Positions 8,610 to 16,412 of a stretch of 35,666 nt of DNA are shown one piece after another. Both the position numbers and the translations under genes were made by a program. The number at the start of each line of letters is the position of its first letter. Positions within the stretch are counted from its first letter, which is position 1. Origin of the DNA: Thiotrichales bacterium. Its GTDB lineage: Bacteria; Pseudomonadota; Gammaproteobacteria; Francisellales; CACEW01. The stretch covers positions 1-35,666 of the forward strand of contig CANJQG010000018.1 in assembly GCA_947476405.1 (NCBI GenBank), given 5' to 3'. Under the pieces are notes generated by a model. That model ran no database searches. It was not told the DNA's origin and saw only the letters and a program-made list of their open reading frames with translations.

Positions 8610-9809
8610 ATGAATTCGATATTTGGGCGTGAGCTATTGAAATTAGGATTGGTTTTGGCTAGAATTAGTCCTTTTTATAGGGGGATAACGATGGCAGCTA
8701 TGGGTCAAGCAGCAAGTAGTAAAAAGCCTTTTGTGGATTTGGGCTTGGTTTTTCTGCCCCCTCCTATGGCGGAAATAAAGACGGGGTTTAATACGGCGAG
8801 TGTGTTTGCCAGTGCAGCATCGCCTACCGCTGGAATTCCAGATGTTGCTTCTTTGCGCAGATCTGTTGAAGATTGGGATAACCATTATGCGCTACCTTAT
8901 CCGGAATCTATTTCCTCTGAAGATTTTCATGAGGAATTAGTGGTGAATATCTCTTCTAGTGTATATAGGACTCCTGGTGGAGATGCATCTACCCCGACAA
9001 TTTTGCTGATTCATGGCGGTGGCTTTTTTTGTGAATTACCAAATGTTTTTAAATCCTTGTTGGCACATATTTCTACAAGGGTTCCATGTCACGCAGTGAT
9101 GCCTTATTATTCTTTGTCACCAGAGGTAAAGGCGCCACGTGCAATGACTGAAGTTACAGATGTATTAGAATCCTTGCTGAGAGAGCCAGAAAAATATGGA
9201 CTTACTAAAAATATAATCCTTATTGGCTCGAGTTCCGGAGGAAGTTTAGCGTGGAATGCGCTGCTTAATTTATTAAATAACCCTTTGACCAAGGCATTGG
9301 TAGCGCAAATTGCACACTTTATTTTGATCAGTCCATGGGTGGATATTTCCATGGAAACCACAGAAAATTCTCCATTTAAAGATCAGCAGGATAAAGATAT
9401 ATTTTTGCAAACATCAGCGCTTGAGCGGATGAGGGACTTTTATCTGCCGCCAGGGCTAACAGGGAAAGAGCCCGAGATTTCACCTGTCTATCGTCCAACG
9501 CATGAATTTATGGGGATGCCAAGAACGACAGTTATTGTTGGGGAAATAGATCGCCTGTTTGCAGATGCAGTTTGTGCGGCTAACGAGATTGATAAAGCTA
9601 AAGTGCCTGTTGAATTAGTTGTGCTCGAGGGGCAGTCTCACAATCACTCAGCGCATCGCGGTTTAAGAGATGGGGTTTTTTCAGCAGATGTTATTGCCAA
9701 TATAATAAAAGGCAAACCTTCTGCGTCTCTAAAAGGTGATGATGGCCTTGGAGTGGTTATCCGTCGACCTGATTCTGAGCGATCTGCATGGAGTACAATG
9801 GAGCCATGA
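8610..9809 (+). CDS. Alpha/beta hydrolase, HSL (hormone-sensitive lipase) family, copy 1
   Basis: A 399-residue esterase-type enzyme. The oxyanion-hole motif HGGG is at residues 135-138. The nucleophile elbow GSSSG is at 206-210 with S208, where the family usually has GDSAG. The acid D314 is in GEIDRL and the His is H344 in GQSHNHSAH. The first 60 residues precede the hydrolase fold and include a mildly hydrophobic segment (KLGLVLARISPFYRG) that might associate with membrane. It is a close paralogue of the next gene: both share the EIK.G.NTA segment, FCEL after HGGGFF, the region around SPWVDIS, and the His loop. It begins the plus-strand arm of the cluster. Possible roles are release of the chain from carrier protein or removal of an acyl group. 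Confidence 0.9.
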   Translation: MNSIFGRELLKLGLVLARISPFYRGITMAAMGQAASSKKPFVDLGLVFLPPPMAEIKTGFNTASVFASAASPTAGIPDVASLRRSVEDWDNHYALPYPESISSEDFHEELVVNISSSVYRTPGGDASTPTILLIHGGGFFCELPNVFKSLLAHISTRVPCHAVMPYYSLSPEVKAPRAMTEVTDVLESLLREPEKYGLTKNIILIGSSSGGSLAWNALLNLLNNPLTKALVAQIAHFILISPWVDISMETTENSPFKDQQDKDIFLQTSALERMRDFYLPPGLTGKEPEISPVYRPTHEFMGMPRTTVIVGEIDRLFADAVCAANEIDKAKVPVELVVLEGQSHNHSAHRGLRDGVFSADVIANIIKGKPSASLKGDDGLGVVIRRPDSERSAWSTMEP

Positions 9810-9842
9810 AAATAACGCAAACAAATTTTTATTGCCGCCAGC

Positions 9843-9871
9843 TTGACTTGCATACTAATTACCCTGATAAT
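9843..9871 (+). promoter_or_regulatory. Candidate sigma70 promoter before the second hydrolase
   Basis: TTGACT (9843-9848), a 17-base spacer and GATAAT (9866-9871) are each one base from consensus. Transcription would start near 9878, giving a very short leader before the GTG at 9898 or ATG at 9907. No good Shine-Dalgarno sequence is visible. This internal promoter would let the second hydrolase, VUT, KS and methyltransferase genes be expressed apart from copy 1. Confidence 0.55.
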
Positions 9872-9897
9872 TACCACTATTAATTCATTAATTAAAA

Positions 9898-11034
9898 GTG
9901 CGTCAAATGCTATCATCTGTTGCGAAATTTCAAAAATTCGGGGTTAATTTGCTCTCAATTTTGCCGGTACGCTCTGAAATAAAGCTGGGAATGAATACGG
10001 CTACTTTGTTTGCAACCTTGCCGGCGCCAGCTCCACAAAAAATGGATGTTTTTTCATTAAGAGAAGCGGTTGCTGTTTGGGATCGTGACTGTGCTTTTCC
10101 CTATCCCAAAGATATCCCTCCTACGGACTTTACAGAAGAGATTCTTGCTGGCGTTCCTGTTAGTGCTTATAGATCTCCCATTCGAGATAGTCTGATGCCG
10201 ACCGTTTTGTTTGTCCATGGAGGGGGGTTTTTTTGTGAATTAGCCAATGTACATAGGTCTTTAATGGCAAATATTGCTGACCACATTCCATGTTGTGGAG
10301 TATTGCCCCATTATTCATTAGCCCCTGAGAAAAAACTACCAGATGCAATTAAGGAAATAACGGATGTACTGCATTCCTTGCTTTCTACTCCTGAAGCTTT
10401 TGGTGTTACGAAAAATCTTGTTGTCATTGGCTATAGCTCAGGAGGAAACTTAGCATGGAACGCTATACTGAACCTGCTTAATTCAGAGGCTACGAAACCA
10501 TTGGTCAGCAATGTATCACAGCTCATTTTAATGAGCCCGTGGGTTGATATTTCGATGCAAACTACTAAAGAGGGGCCTTATCAATCCGAACAAGATGCTG
10601 ATAAAATGCTTCAAACGTGGGGATTAGAGCAGATGCGGGACTGGACCTTGCCAGAAGGTGCTGACGGTACTGAGCCTTGCTACTCTCCTATTTATAGGTC
10701 AGCAGATGAAATGAAGGGGATGCCCAATACTGTTGTTATTGTCGGAGAGGGTGACAGGTTGCTAACTGATGCTGTTGCGACAGTGCGTGTTTTGAATAAT
10801 CTTGAGTGTGAGGCTTCATCTTCAACAAAATTAGTTGTGTTGGAAGGGCAGACTCACAACCATTCCGCGCATGTGGGATTGAGGGATGGTATTTTTACGC
10901 CTGATCTTATAGCTGCGATTATACGTGGTGAGTCGCCATTAGCGTTAGAAAAAAGTAGCGATGGGTTGGGTGTCCTGTTGTTGGACCCAACTGCTGCAAG
11001 TTGTTGTGTTGAAGTGCCGGGACTTTCATTGTAA
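9898..11034 (+). CDS. Alpha/beta hydrolase, HSL family, copy 2
   Basis: A 378-residue tandem paralogue of the preceding gene. HGGG is at 107-110, the elbow is GYSSG at 178-182 with S180, the acid lies in GEGDRLL and the His in GQTHNHSAH. Compared with copy 1 it lacks about 25 N-terminal residues and has its own C-terminal tail with CC. The elbow differs between the copies (GSSSG versus GYSSG), and both differ from GDSAG, so the two probably keep related but not identical substrates. The annotated start is GTG at 9898; ATG at 9907 is equally possible because neither has a convincing ribosome binding site. The VUT gene follows after 26 bases, so both are likely on one transcript. Confidence 0.88.
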   Translation: MRQMLSSVAKFQKFGVNLLSILPVRSEIKLGMNTATLFATLPAPAPQKMDVFSLREAVAVWDRDCAFPYPKDIPPTDFTEEILAGVPVSAYRSPIRDSLMPTVLFVHGGGFFCELANVHRSLMANIADHIPCCGVLPHYSLAPEKKLPDAIKEITDVLHSLLSTPEAFGVTKNLVVIGYSSGGNLAWNAILNLLNSEATKPLVSNVSQLILMSPWVDISMQTTKEGPYQSEQDADKMLQTWGLEQMRDWTLPEGADGTEPCYSPIYRSADEMKGMPNTVVIVGEGDRLLTDAVATVRVLNNLECEASSSTKLVVLEGQTHNHSAHVGLRDGIFTPDLIAAIIRGESPLALEKSSDGLGVLLLDPTAASCCVEVPGLSL

Positions 11035-11060
11035 AAACTGTATTAAAGGTGGTGCGTTAT

Positions 11061-11783
11061 ATGAATCAAAATATCTCCAACAGAGCAAATTTTAAGTATA
11101 TGACACTTATTACGACTGTCGTTGTGACGTTATACATTGTGACGGCAATAGTTCAAAACAGATTGGTTTCTTTGCATGGCTTTGATGTTTGCGCTGCAAT
11201 TTTTATTTATCCATTTTCATACTTATTTTGTGATATTAATACAGAAGTCTACGGCTATAATATAACAAGGCAGCTTCTTTGGTGTGGCCTTCTCTCTTGG
11301 GTCATCTCAGGGCTGTTAATAACCATGGTGATTGGAATGCCTACTCCAGGATACTGGTCCACCTATTCGCAGCAGTGGGATGTTGTTATGAACCCGTATT
11401 TGCGCACAGTGTCTTCTGGAATTGTTGCTGTTATAGCGGGGCAATTCATCAATATTTATATGATTTCAAAATTTAAAATTTTAACCCGCGGACGATATTT
11501 TTGGGTGAGGAGTGTTTCTTCGTGTTTTATGGGGGATTTGATCACCACTATATTGTCATTATCGTTTATTTTTGCTGGAAGAATGTCCTTTGATAAAATA
11601 GGACATCTTATTGCTTATGAGCTATTTCTCTCTATTGCGATTCAAGCTATATTCGCCGTTCCAGCTATTTTTGTAGTGCGCTTTTTGAAAAAATCTGAAA
11701 ATATAGATGCTTTTGATTATAATGTTAATTTTAATCCATTCAAATTTGGCATTACAGAGGATATAAGTACTAGTAAAGTTTAA
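11061..11783 (+). CDS. VUT-family (YhhQ-like) integral membrane transporter, second copy
   Basis: A 240-residue protein with about six hydrophobic segments, homologous along its length to the one at 7068-7784. Shared marks are the acidic DINTEVYGYNITRQ loop, GYWSTYSQQ/DFWQTYSVQ, and ILTRGRYFWVRSVSSCFMGD. The shared ending FDYNVNFNPFK/FDTNLKFNPFA is striking. ATG at 11061 is preceded at 8 bases by AAAGGTGG, a strong ribosome binding site, so I prefer it over the upstream GTG codons at 11049 and 11052. It sits between the hydrolases and the KS-ACP gene, 30 bases before the latter. Transport of a cluster intermediate or product is likely but unproven; the only well-known substrate in the family is a queuosine precursor. 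Confidence 0.85.
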   Translation: MNQNISNRANFKYMTLITTVVVTLYIVTAIVQNRLVSLHGFDVCAAIFIYPFSYLFCDINTEVYGYNITRQLLWCGLLSWVISGLLITMVIGMPTPGYWSTYSQQWDVVMNPYLRTVSSGIVAVIAGQFINIYMISKFKILTRGRYFWVRSVSSCFMGDLITTILSLSFIFAGRMSFDKIGHLIAYELFLSIAIQAIFAVPAIFVVRFLKKSENIDAFDYNVNFNPFKFGITEDISTSKV

Positions 11784-11813
11784 AGCGAGCAATTATATAA
11801 AAATGAAATTATT

Positions 11814-13823
11814 ATGATCGAGAAGAATTTGAATACAGATATTGCAATCATTGGTATGGCAGGCAGATTTCCAGGTGCTGATAATGTTGATCAGTTTTGG
11901 CTGAACATCATAAATAGAATTCATTCTATTTCTCAATTTACGGATGTTGAATTGTTGGAGGCAGGAATTGCCCCTGAAATTTTGCTAAACTCTAATTATG
12001 TTAAGGCAAAGGGGTATTTAAAGAACGCTGATTATTTTGATGCTGGATTTTTTAAATTTTCAAAACATGAAGCGGAAATTTTGGATCCGCAATATCGTCT
12101 TTTTTTTGAAGTTGTTTGGGAAGCGTTGGAAAATGCTGCTTATGTGCCAGATGATTATCAAGGAAAAATCGGGATATTTGCCGGGTCCTCTAATATTGAT
12201 ACTTATTGTTCAACGAACTTATTCAATGCCCAGAGTACGCTTTTGACCGATAATTTTACAATTGCGCTTCATAATGCTAAAGATTTTTTGGCTACTTTGA
12301 TTGCGTATAAATTAAACTTACGCGGGCCTGCGATCACTATACAAACTGCTTGCTCCACTTCCTTGGTAGCGCTGTGTTTAGCCTGTCAGAGTTTGTTAAG
12401 TTTCGAGACAGATATAGTCATTGCCGGTGGCACCTGTGTAACCAATCCGTTAAAGTCAGGCTATTTATTTCAGGATGGCATGATGCTATCCCCGAGTGGA
12501 AAGTGCAGTACATTTGATGCGAGCGCCGACGGAGCTGTTCTTGGTAATGGCTTGGGGGCAGTGGTATTAAAACGTCTTGACGAGGCGCAAAAAGATGGTG
12601 ATCATATTCATGCAGTCATTAAGGGGTATGCTGTTAATAATGATGGAAGCAAGCGAATAGGTTTTACGGCCCCAGGCGTCGCAGGGCAGCAAGCTGTAAT
12701 AGAAAGCGCGCTCAAAAAAGCAAATATCCGACCTGACATGATTTCATATATTGAGGCTCATGGAACAGGTACAATTTTGGGAGATTTAATTGAGGTTGAA
12801 GCGCTGAAGCAAGTTTTTAAAGGCGTGTCACAGTCAATTTATTTGGGCGCTGTTAAGCCAAATATCGGACATTTAGATGCAGCATCAGGCATTGCTGGCT
12901 TGATTAAAACTGTTCAGGCTTTAAAGCATAGAATTTTACCCCCCAATGTTAATTTTCAGTGCGCAAGCACGCATATTGCGCTGGCGGATACTCCATTTCA
13001 TGTGAATACTGCAAGTGCTGACTGGGAAAATATTCATTCTGCACGTTATGCAGGAGTCAGTTCCTTTGGAATGGGGGGCACGAATGCTCATGTCGTTTTA
13101 ACTGAGGCTCCAGATGATAGTAGAGCGAGTAATACTGTTCCACAAGAGCCTGTTTTATTAATTTTATCTGCCAGATCTACAGTAGCATTAAACCAAATGC
13201 AACAAAACTTGTTGGCTTTTTTAGAGGGGCACAGTGGCGTTGATTTAACCGATCTTGCTTATACATTGCAGGTTGGGCGTAAGTGTTTTAAACATCGACT
13301 TGCCTATGCATGTCGGACAATTGAAGATGCAATCAATCAGTTGAAAGGTGTTTCTATTGATGTAGTGTCCTCCCAAGAGTTAACTGACCTGTCTGCTCAA
13401 TGGTTGGCGGGCCAGTCAAATATTGATTGGTCAATTTTGCATTCGGCGGGGCGAAAACGTATTCCATTGCCTGCATATCCCTTTGAAAGAGAAAGGTATT
13501 GGATCTCTCGAGATAATTTAAATCTCCCTCGTTTTAAAGCAGTAAGTGATGAGGGGTTCTCTAAAAATAAACGCCCGTTAATAAATGTTGCTGAAGTTGA
13601 AAAAACCATAGAGGATATTTTTAAGAGATTTCTGGTTAAAAAGAACATTGATAATGCCATGAATTTTTATAGTCTTGGTGGCGACTCTCTTTCTGCTTTG
13701 CTGATTACTCATGAAATAAATAAAGCACTTAATTTGAAGCTCCCTTTTTCAATTTTTGATAATAACTTGTCTATCAAAGATCTGTGCGCTTACATTGTGA
13801 ACAATATTGAAAATCAACTATGA
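11814..13823 (+). CDS. Polyketide synthase, KS-linker-ACP, without acyltransferase domain
   Basis: A 669-residue modular-type PKS. The ketosynthase (about 8-430) has the complete catalytic triad: C180 in TACSTSL, H316 in EAHGTGT and H353 in NIGHLDAASG, followed by SSFGMGGTNAHVV. A post-KS linker (LLILSARS...) leads directly into the LPAYPFERERYW motif near 560, which normally follows an AT domain. The AT itself is absent. An acyl carrier domain closes the protein, with LGGDSL and pantetheine site S625. The layout therefore resembles trans-AT PKS modules, which borrow a free-standing malonyl transferase; none is in the window, so the housekeeping FabD is one candidate. It overlaps the methyltransferase by four bases. 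One round of extension, possibly with C-methylation, is the simplest reading. Confidence 0.93.
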   Translation: MIEKNLNTDIAIIGMAGRFPGADNVDQFWLNIINRIHSISQFTDVELLEAGIAPEILLNSNYVKAKGYLKNADYFDAGFFKFSKHEAEILDPQYRLFFEVVWEALENAAYVPDDYQGKIGIFAGSSNIDTYCSTNLFNAQSTLLTDNFTIALHNAKDFLATLIAYKLNLRGPAITIQTACSTSLVALCLACQSLLSFETDIVIAGGTCVTNPLKSGYLFQDGMMLSPSGKCSTFDASADGAVLGNGLGAVVLKRLDEAQKDGDHIHAVIKGYAVNNDGSKRIGFTAPGVAGQQAVIESALKKANIRPDMISYIEAHGTGTILGDLIEVEALKQVFKGVSQSIYLGAVKPNIGHLDAASGIAGLIKTVQALKHRILPPNVNFQCASTHIALADTPFHVNTASADWENIHSARYAGVSSFGMGGTNAHVVLTEAPDDSRASNTVPQEPVLLILSARSTVALNQMQQNLLAFLEGHSGVDLTDLAYTLQVGRKCFKHRLAYACRTIEDAINQLKGVSIDVVSSQELTDLSAQWLAGQSNIDWSILHSAGRKRIPLPAYPFERERYWISRDNLNLPRFKAVSDEGFSKNKRPLINVAEVEKTIEDIFKRFLVKKNIDNAMNFYSLGGDSLSALLITHEINKALNLKLPFSIFDNNLSIKDLCAYIVNNIENQL

Positions 13824-14989
13824 GCGCTGCTATGACCGATACTGCTGCCGATTCTCAAATAAGCCTACCTAAAGATTTTTTATCTGATTTTCAAGCTGAG
13901 GCCTTGCGGATGGCATACTTTCGTAACGGTTTAGAAGAAGTGGCCTTTTGGGGTATGCAGCGTATTTTATTGTCATTGCAGCGGCAAGGTATATTTTTGA
14001 GCTCCACTGCTATCTACAGTATGGATGATATTTTGAAAAAAATTGAGATATTGCCTGCTTATCACAAGCAGCTTTATGCAATTTTAGGGCTTTTGGTGGA
14101 GCGAAAAATACTAGGTACGGAAGATCAAAGTGGCTATAGGTTGTTGGATGCCGATATTTCAAGCGAAAAGTTGTTGTTGCGTATAAAAATGCTGACTTAT
14201 CAGTACCCAGAGCTTCAAGGTAATATTGATATATTGGATGATTTGTTAGATGATTATTTGGATATTTTATCTGGAAAAGAACGTTTTTTAGATATTCTTT
14301 TTCCAGAAGGGTCCTTTGATACTATTGCGAGTTTATATGAGAAAAGTCCGGAGAGTTTCTACTTTAATCAGGCATCAGCAAAAATAGTTAAGCTTTTTAT
14401 GGATCGCTATGCTCAAAACAGGAGCGTTAATATCCTCGAAATAGGTGCTGGAATTGGCTCGGTTACTGCACATGTTTTGCCGCTGTTGAGTCGGGAGCAA
14501 CATAATACCGTTTATCACTTTACTGATATTTCACCAGCCTTTTTAAATCATAGTCGCGAAAAGTTTGAGCAATATGCTGACTATCTTGTTTTTTCTAGGT
14601 TTGATGTCAATATGACTGTTGAAGATCAGGATTTTATTAAAAGTCATTATGATATTATTTTGGCTGGTAATGCCCTGCATAATGCGCGTGATATAAGCAG
14701 GTCTTTGCGGGAAGTAAAATCATTATTACGCCCTGGAGGTGTATTGATTCTTAATGAAGGGGTTGTGAAAAGTGACTATTCTACTTTAGTTTATGGGCTT
14801 TCCTCAGCTTGGTGGGCATGCTCTGATTCCAAATTGCGTATACCTGGAACTCCATTATTCAGTACGTTGCAGTGGGAAGTGCTATTCCATGATGTATCAT
14901 TCGAAAGTTTTTGCTCTCTTGGTGTTGTGGCTGACTGTGCTGATAAGATGAGTCAAGATGTGATGTTTGCTACGAACGGGCGCCGATAG
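13820..14989 (+). CDS. SAM-dependent methyltransferase, PKS C-MT type
   Basis: A 389-residue protein with the SAM-binding motif I ILEIGAGIGSVTAHVLPLL near residues 204-222 and YHFTDISPAFLNHSREKF shortly after. That pair is characteristic of the C-methyltransferase domains embedded in polyketide synthases, here as a separate polypeptide. Later motifs include DIILAGNALHNARD and LLRPGGVLILNEG. The first 180 residues form a helical region that may be a winged-helix-like dimerisation part, as in many methyltransferases. It overlaps the KS-ACP gene by four bases, so the two should be made together, and the likely substrate is the beta-ketoacyl chain on that ACP. It ends 22 bases before a convergent gene. 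Confidence 0.88.
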   Translation: MSAAMTDTAADSQISLPKDFLSDFQAEALRMAYFRNGLEEVAFWGMQRILLSLQRQGIFLSSTAIYSMDDILKKIEILPAYHKQLYAILGLLVERKILGTEDQSGYRLLDADISSEKLLLRIKMLTYQYPELQGNIDILDDLLDDYLDILSGKERFLDILFPEGSFDTIASLYEKSPESFYFNQASAKIVKLFMDRYAQNRSVNILEIGAGIGSVTAHVLPLLSREQHNTVYHFTDISPAFLNHSREKFEQYADYLVFSRFDVNMTVEDQDFIKSHYDIILAGNALHNARDISRSLREVKSLLRPGGVLILNEGVVKSDYSTLVYGLSSAWWACSDSKLRIPGTPLFSTLQWEVLFHDVSFESFCSLGVVADCADKMSQDVMFATNGRR

Positions 14990-15011
14990 CTGTCTTTTTT
15001 GTTCTCAGACT

Positions 15012-15533
15012 TTACTTTAATTGATCATTTTTGCAAAGCTTTTTTGCATTTTCTTCTTTAACAAGTCGTTTGATGTGCGCTTGCTCGCTAGTGCTTGTCT
15101 CGCTGCCCACCGTATATCCTACCAAATGAGCATCTTTTTGGTGCAGGCTGGATAGAATTGCATCATCATGTGATAGCTCTTCGGCTGTTTTAATAATTGG
15201 TTTTTTCTTTCCTTTTTCTTGGATGGCAAAAACAAGCTTGTTATCCGTTTCTGAGAGCCTTTTAGCTAATATTTTGTATTTTGGACTATTCATGTCTAAA
15301 TACCCAAGGTAAGTCAGGGTGCGAATGTCTCGTTGAGAAAAAGAATCAGTCATATTGTCATCGGCAAGAATTTCTTCGGGTTTCATTTTAAAAAGACTTC
15401 TTGAGTTGATCATTTGAACCACTGCTACATAATCATTTTGAGCATCTTTTTCGATAGACAAGACCCTGTATGTATGTGGGGATGTTTTAAATTGACTAAT
15501 CTTGGCAAGTATTTTAAAGAATTTGTTTTTCAT
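15012..15533 (-). CDS. Hypothetical protein with internal repeat, co-directional with the repressor
   Basis: A 173-residue soluble protein I do not recognise. It has no signal peptide and no membrane segment, and its C-terminus is very basic. Two segments look related: FKMKPEEILADDNMTDSFSQ then RDIRTLTYLGY, and IIKTAEELSHDDAILSSLHQ then KDAHLVGYTVG. Each is preceded by a beta-like stretch (YVAVVQMIN, KLVFAIQEK). This suggests a duplicated alpha/beta unit of roughly 55-60 residues. It lies 19 bases downstream of the S24-type repressor on the same strand and probably shares its transcript, so a link to the repressor (antagonist or co-regulator) is possible. No function can be assigned. Confidence 0.75.
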   Translation of the reverse strand: MKNKFFKILAKISQFKTSPHTYRVLSIEKDAQNDYVAVVQMINSRSLFKMKPEEILADDNMTDSFSQRDIRTLTYLGYLDMNSPKYKILAKRLSETDNKLVFAIQEKGKKKPIIKTAEELSHDDAILSSLHQKDAHLVGYTVGSETSTSEQAHIKRLVKEENAKKLCKNDQLK

Positions 15534-15552
15534 GATGTTACTTCCTTAATCG

Positions 15553-16194
15553 TTAAGCGTAATTGTATACCTGTCTGGCCTCAACCAGCACTCCTATGAC
15601 CTGATCATCTTCAGCTAGCAATCGTATCTGAGTGGCGATTAAGTCTGGATTAAGCGGTTTTAGGAATTGATGCTCTGTGTCAACAATAATTTGCCTGAAA
15701 GTATAATTGCCGTTGCTCAGCTTAATCAGGACATAGCTGCGGTCAATAAAAGTTTTGGTTGGATCAAAGATTAAAACGCTACCTTTGGAAAATTGGGGCT
15801 CCATTGAAGAGTCATTCATGTAGACGCCAAAACATTCAGAGGAGAGATCAGCCATTGCTGCAATGGACTGCTTTTCTACTGCGGGGTCATTTAAATTAGG
15901 CAGGTCTTTCCATTCAACCAGTGGAATTTCAATGACTCTTTTGTCGGCAGATAAGGACATGCCGGCAAATAGATTGTGCGGCAGCGGCTTAATTCCCTTC
16001 AGCTGATCAACAGTCAGGTCAAAATATTTTGCAATAGGCTCTACGGTATCATTGTGCGGATTGGGTGACTTGCCGGTTACGATTCGGTGCATAGTGGGCT
16101 GCGGGATATCCAGCTCCCGAGCGAGCTCGATAGGCTTTATTTTCTTCTCAAAAAGAATTCGGCTTAAAATGTTGGCTAACCCTGTTTTTGCCAT
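15553..16194 (-). CDS. XRE/S24-type transcriptional repressor (CI/LexA-like)
   Basis: A 213-residue regulator. The N-terminal helix-turn-helix (about 17-68) reads LARELDIPQPTMHRIVTGK. The C-terminal S24 domain (about 88-208) has SMEP with the predicted nucleophile S130, and a cleavage-like Ala-Gly pair at 77-78 (LFAGMS). The catalytic lysine position, usually in a KQL/KRL-type motif, seems to be occupied by R167 (TFRQ). Autocleavage may therefore be lost or altered, although I have aligned this only by eye. The gene is divergent from the double-RHH operon, with a 218-base shared region that carries a perfect palindrome and promoters in both directions. It probably represses itself, the opposite operon, or both. 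It looks like a domesticated phage-type repressor; no phage structural genes are nearby. Confidence 0.9.
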   Translation of the reverse strand: MAKTGLANILSRILFEKKIKPIELARELDIPQPTMHRIVTGKSPNPHNDTVEPIAKYFDLTVDQLKGIKPLPHNLFAGMSLSADKRVIEIPLVEWKDLPNLNDPAVEKQSIAAMADLSSECFGVYMNDSSMEPQFSKGSVLIFDPTKTFIDRSYVLIKLSNGNYTFRQIIVDTEHQFLKPLNPDLIATQIRLLAEDDQVIGVLVEARQVYNYA

Positions 16195-16224
16195 TTATCT
16201 TTTGGATCATTTGCTTGTGAACGC

Positions 16225-16253
16225 ATCATATCATACTAAGATATAAAGTTCAA
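16225..16253 (-). promoter_or_regulatory. Candidate sigma70 promoter for the S24 repressor
   Basis: Read on the minus strand, TTGAAC (16248-16253), a 17-base spacer and TATGAT (16225-16230) lie about 30 bases upstream of the repressor start at 16194. Repeated TTCAA/TTGAA half-sites occur through 16249-16361, which could be repressor contacts. Confidence 0.55.
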
Positions 16254-16319
16254 AATATTTTTATAAAAAAATCGAACATTTGAATTTTTGCCAACTTATT
16301 TTAAAGTTATTGTGCAAAT

Positions 16320-16340
16320 AAATGAATTTCAAATTCATTT
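16320..16340. promoter_or_regulatory. Perfect 21-bp palindrome, operator candidate
   Basis: The arms are AAATGAATTT and AAATTCATTT, with a single C at the centre (16330). The site ends 5 bases before the -35 element of the plus-strand promoter and lies about 67 bases upstream of the minus-strand promoter. The size and symmetry suit a homodimeric helix-turn-helix repressor; the double-RHH protein is an alternative binder. There is no T-run after it, so it is not a terminator. Confidence 0.6.
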
Positions 16341-16345
16341 TTATG

Positions 16346-16374
16346 TTGACATTAGAATTTTGAAGTCGTAAACT
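16346..16374 (+). promoter_or_regulatory. Strong candidate promoter for the double-RHH operon
   Basis: A perfect consensus -35 TTGACA (16346-16351), a 17-base spacer and TAAACT (16369-16374) sit immediately after the 21-bp palindrome. The predicted transcript begins near 16381, with AGGAG at 16401-16405 before the ATG at 16413. Confidence 0.65.
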
Positions 16375-16412
16375 TTCCATTGTAATGCTCACACAAATAA
16401 AGGAGACTTGTT

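Noticed and set aside
13200..13500. Possible acyltransferase domain between KS and ACP
   Set aside because: There are only about 100 residues between the KS linker and the LPAYPFERERYW motif. No GHSxG nucleophile or other AT motif is present.
15553..16194. Prophage indicated by the CI-like repressor
   Set aside because: No integrase, structural, packaging or lysis gene is nearby, and no att-like direct repeats were seen; an M15 peptidase alone is not enough for a lysis module.
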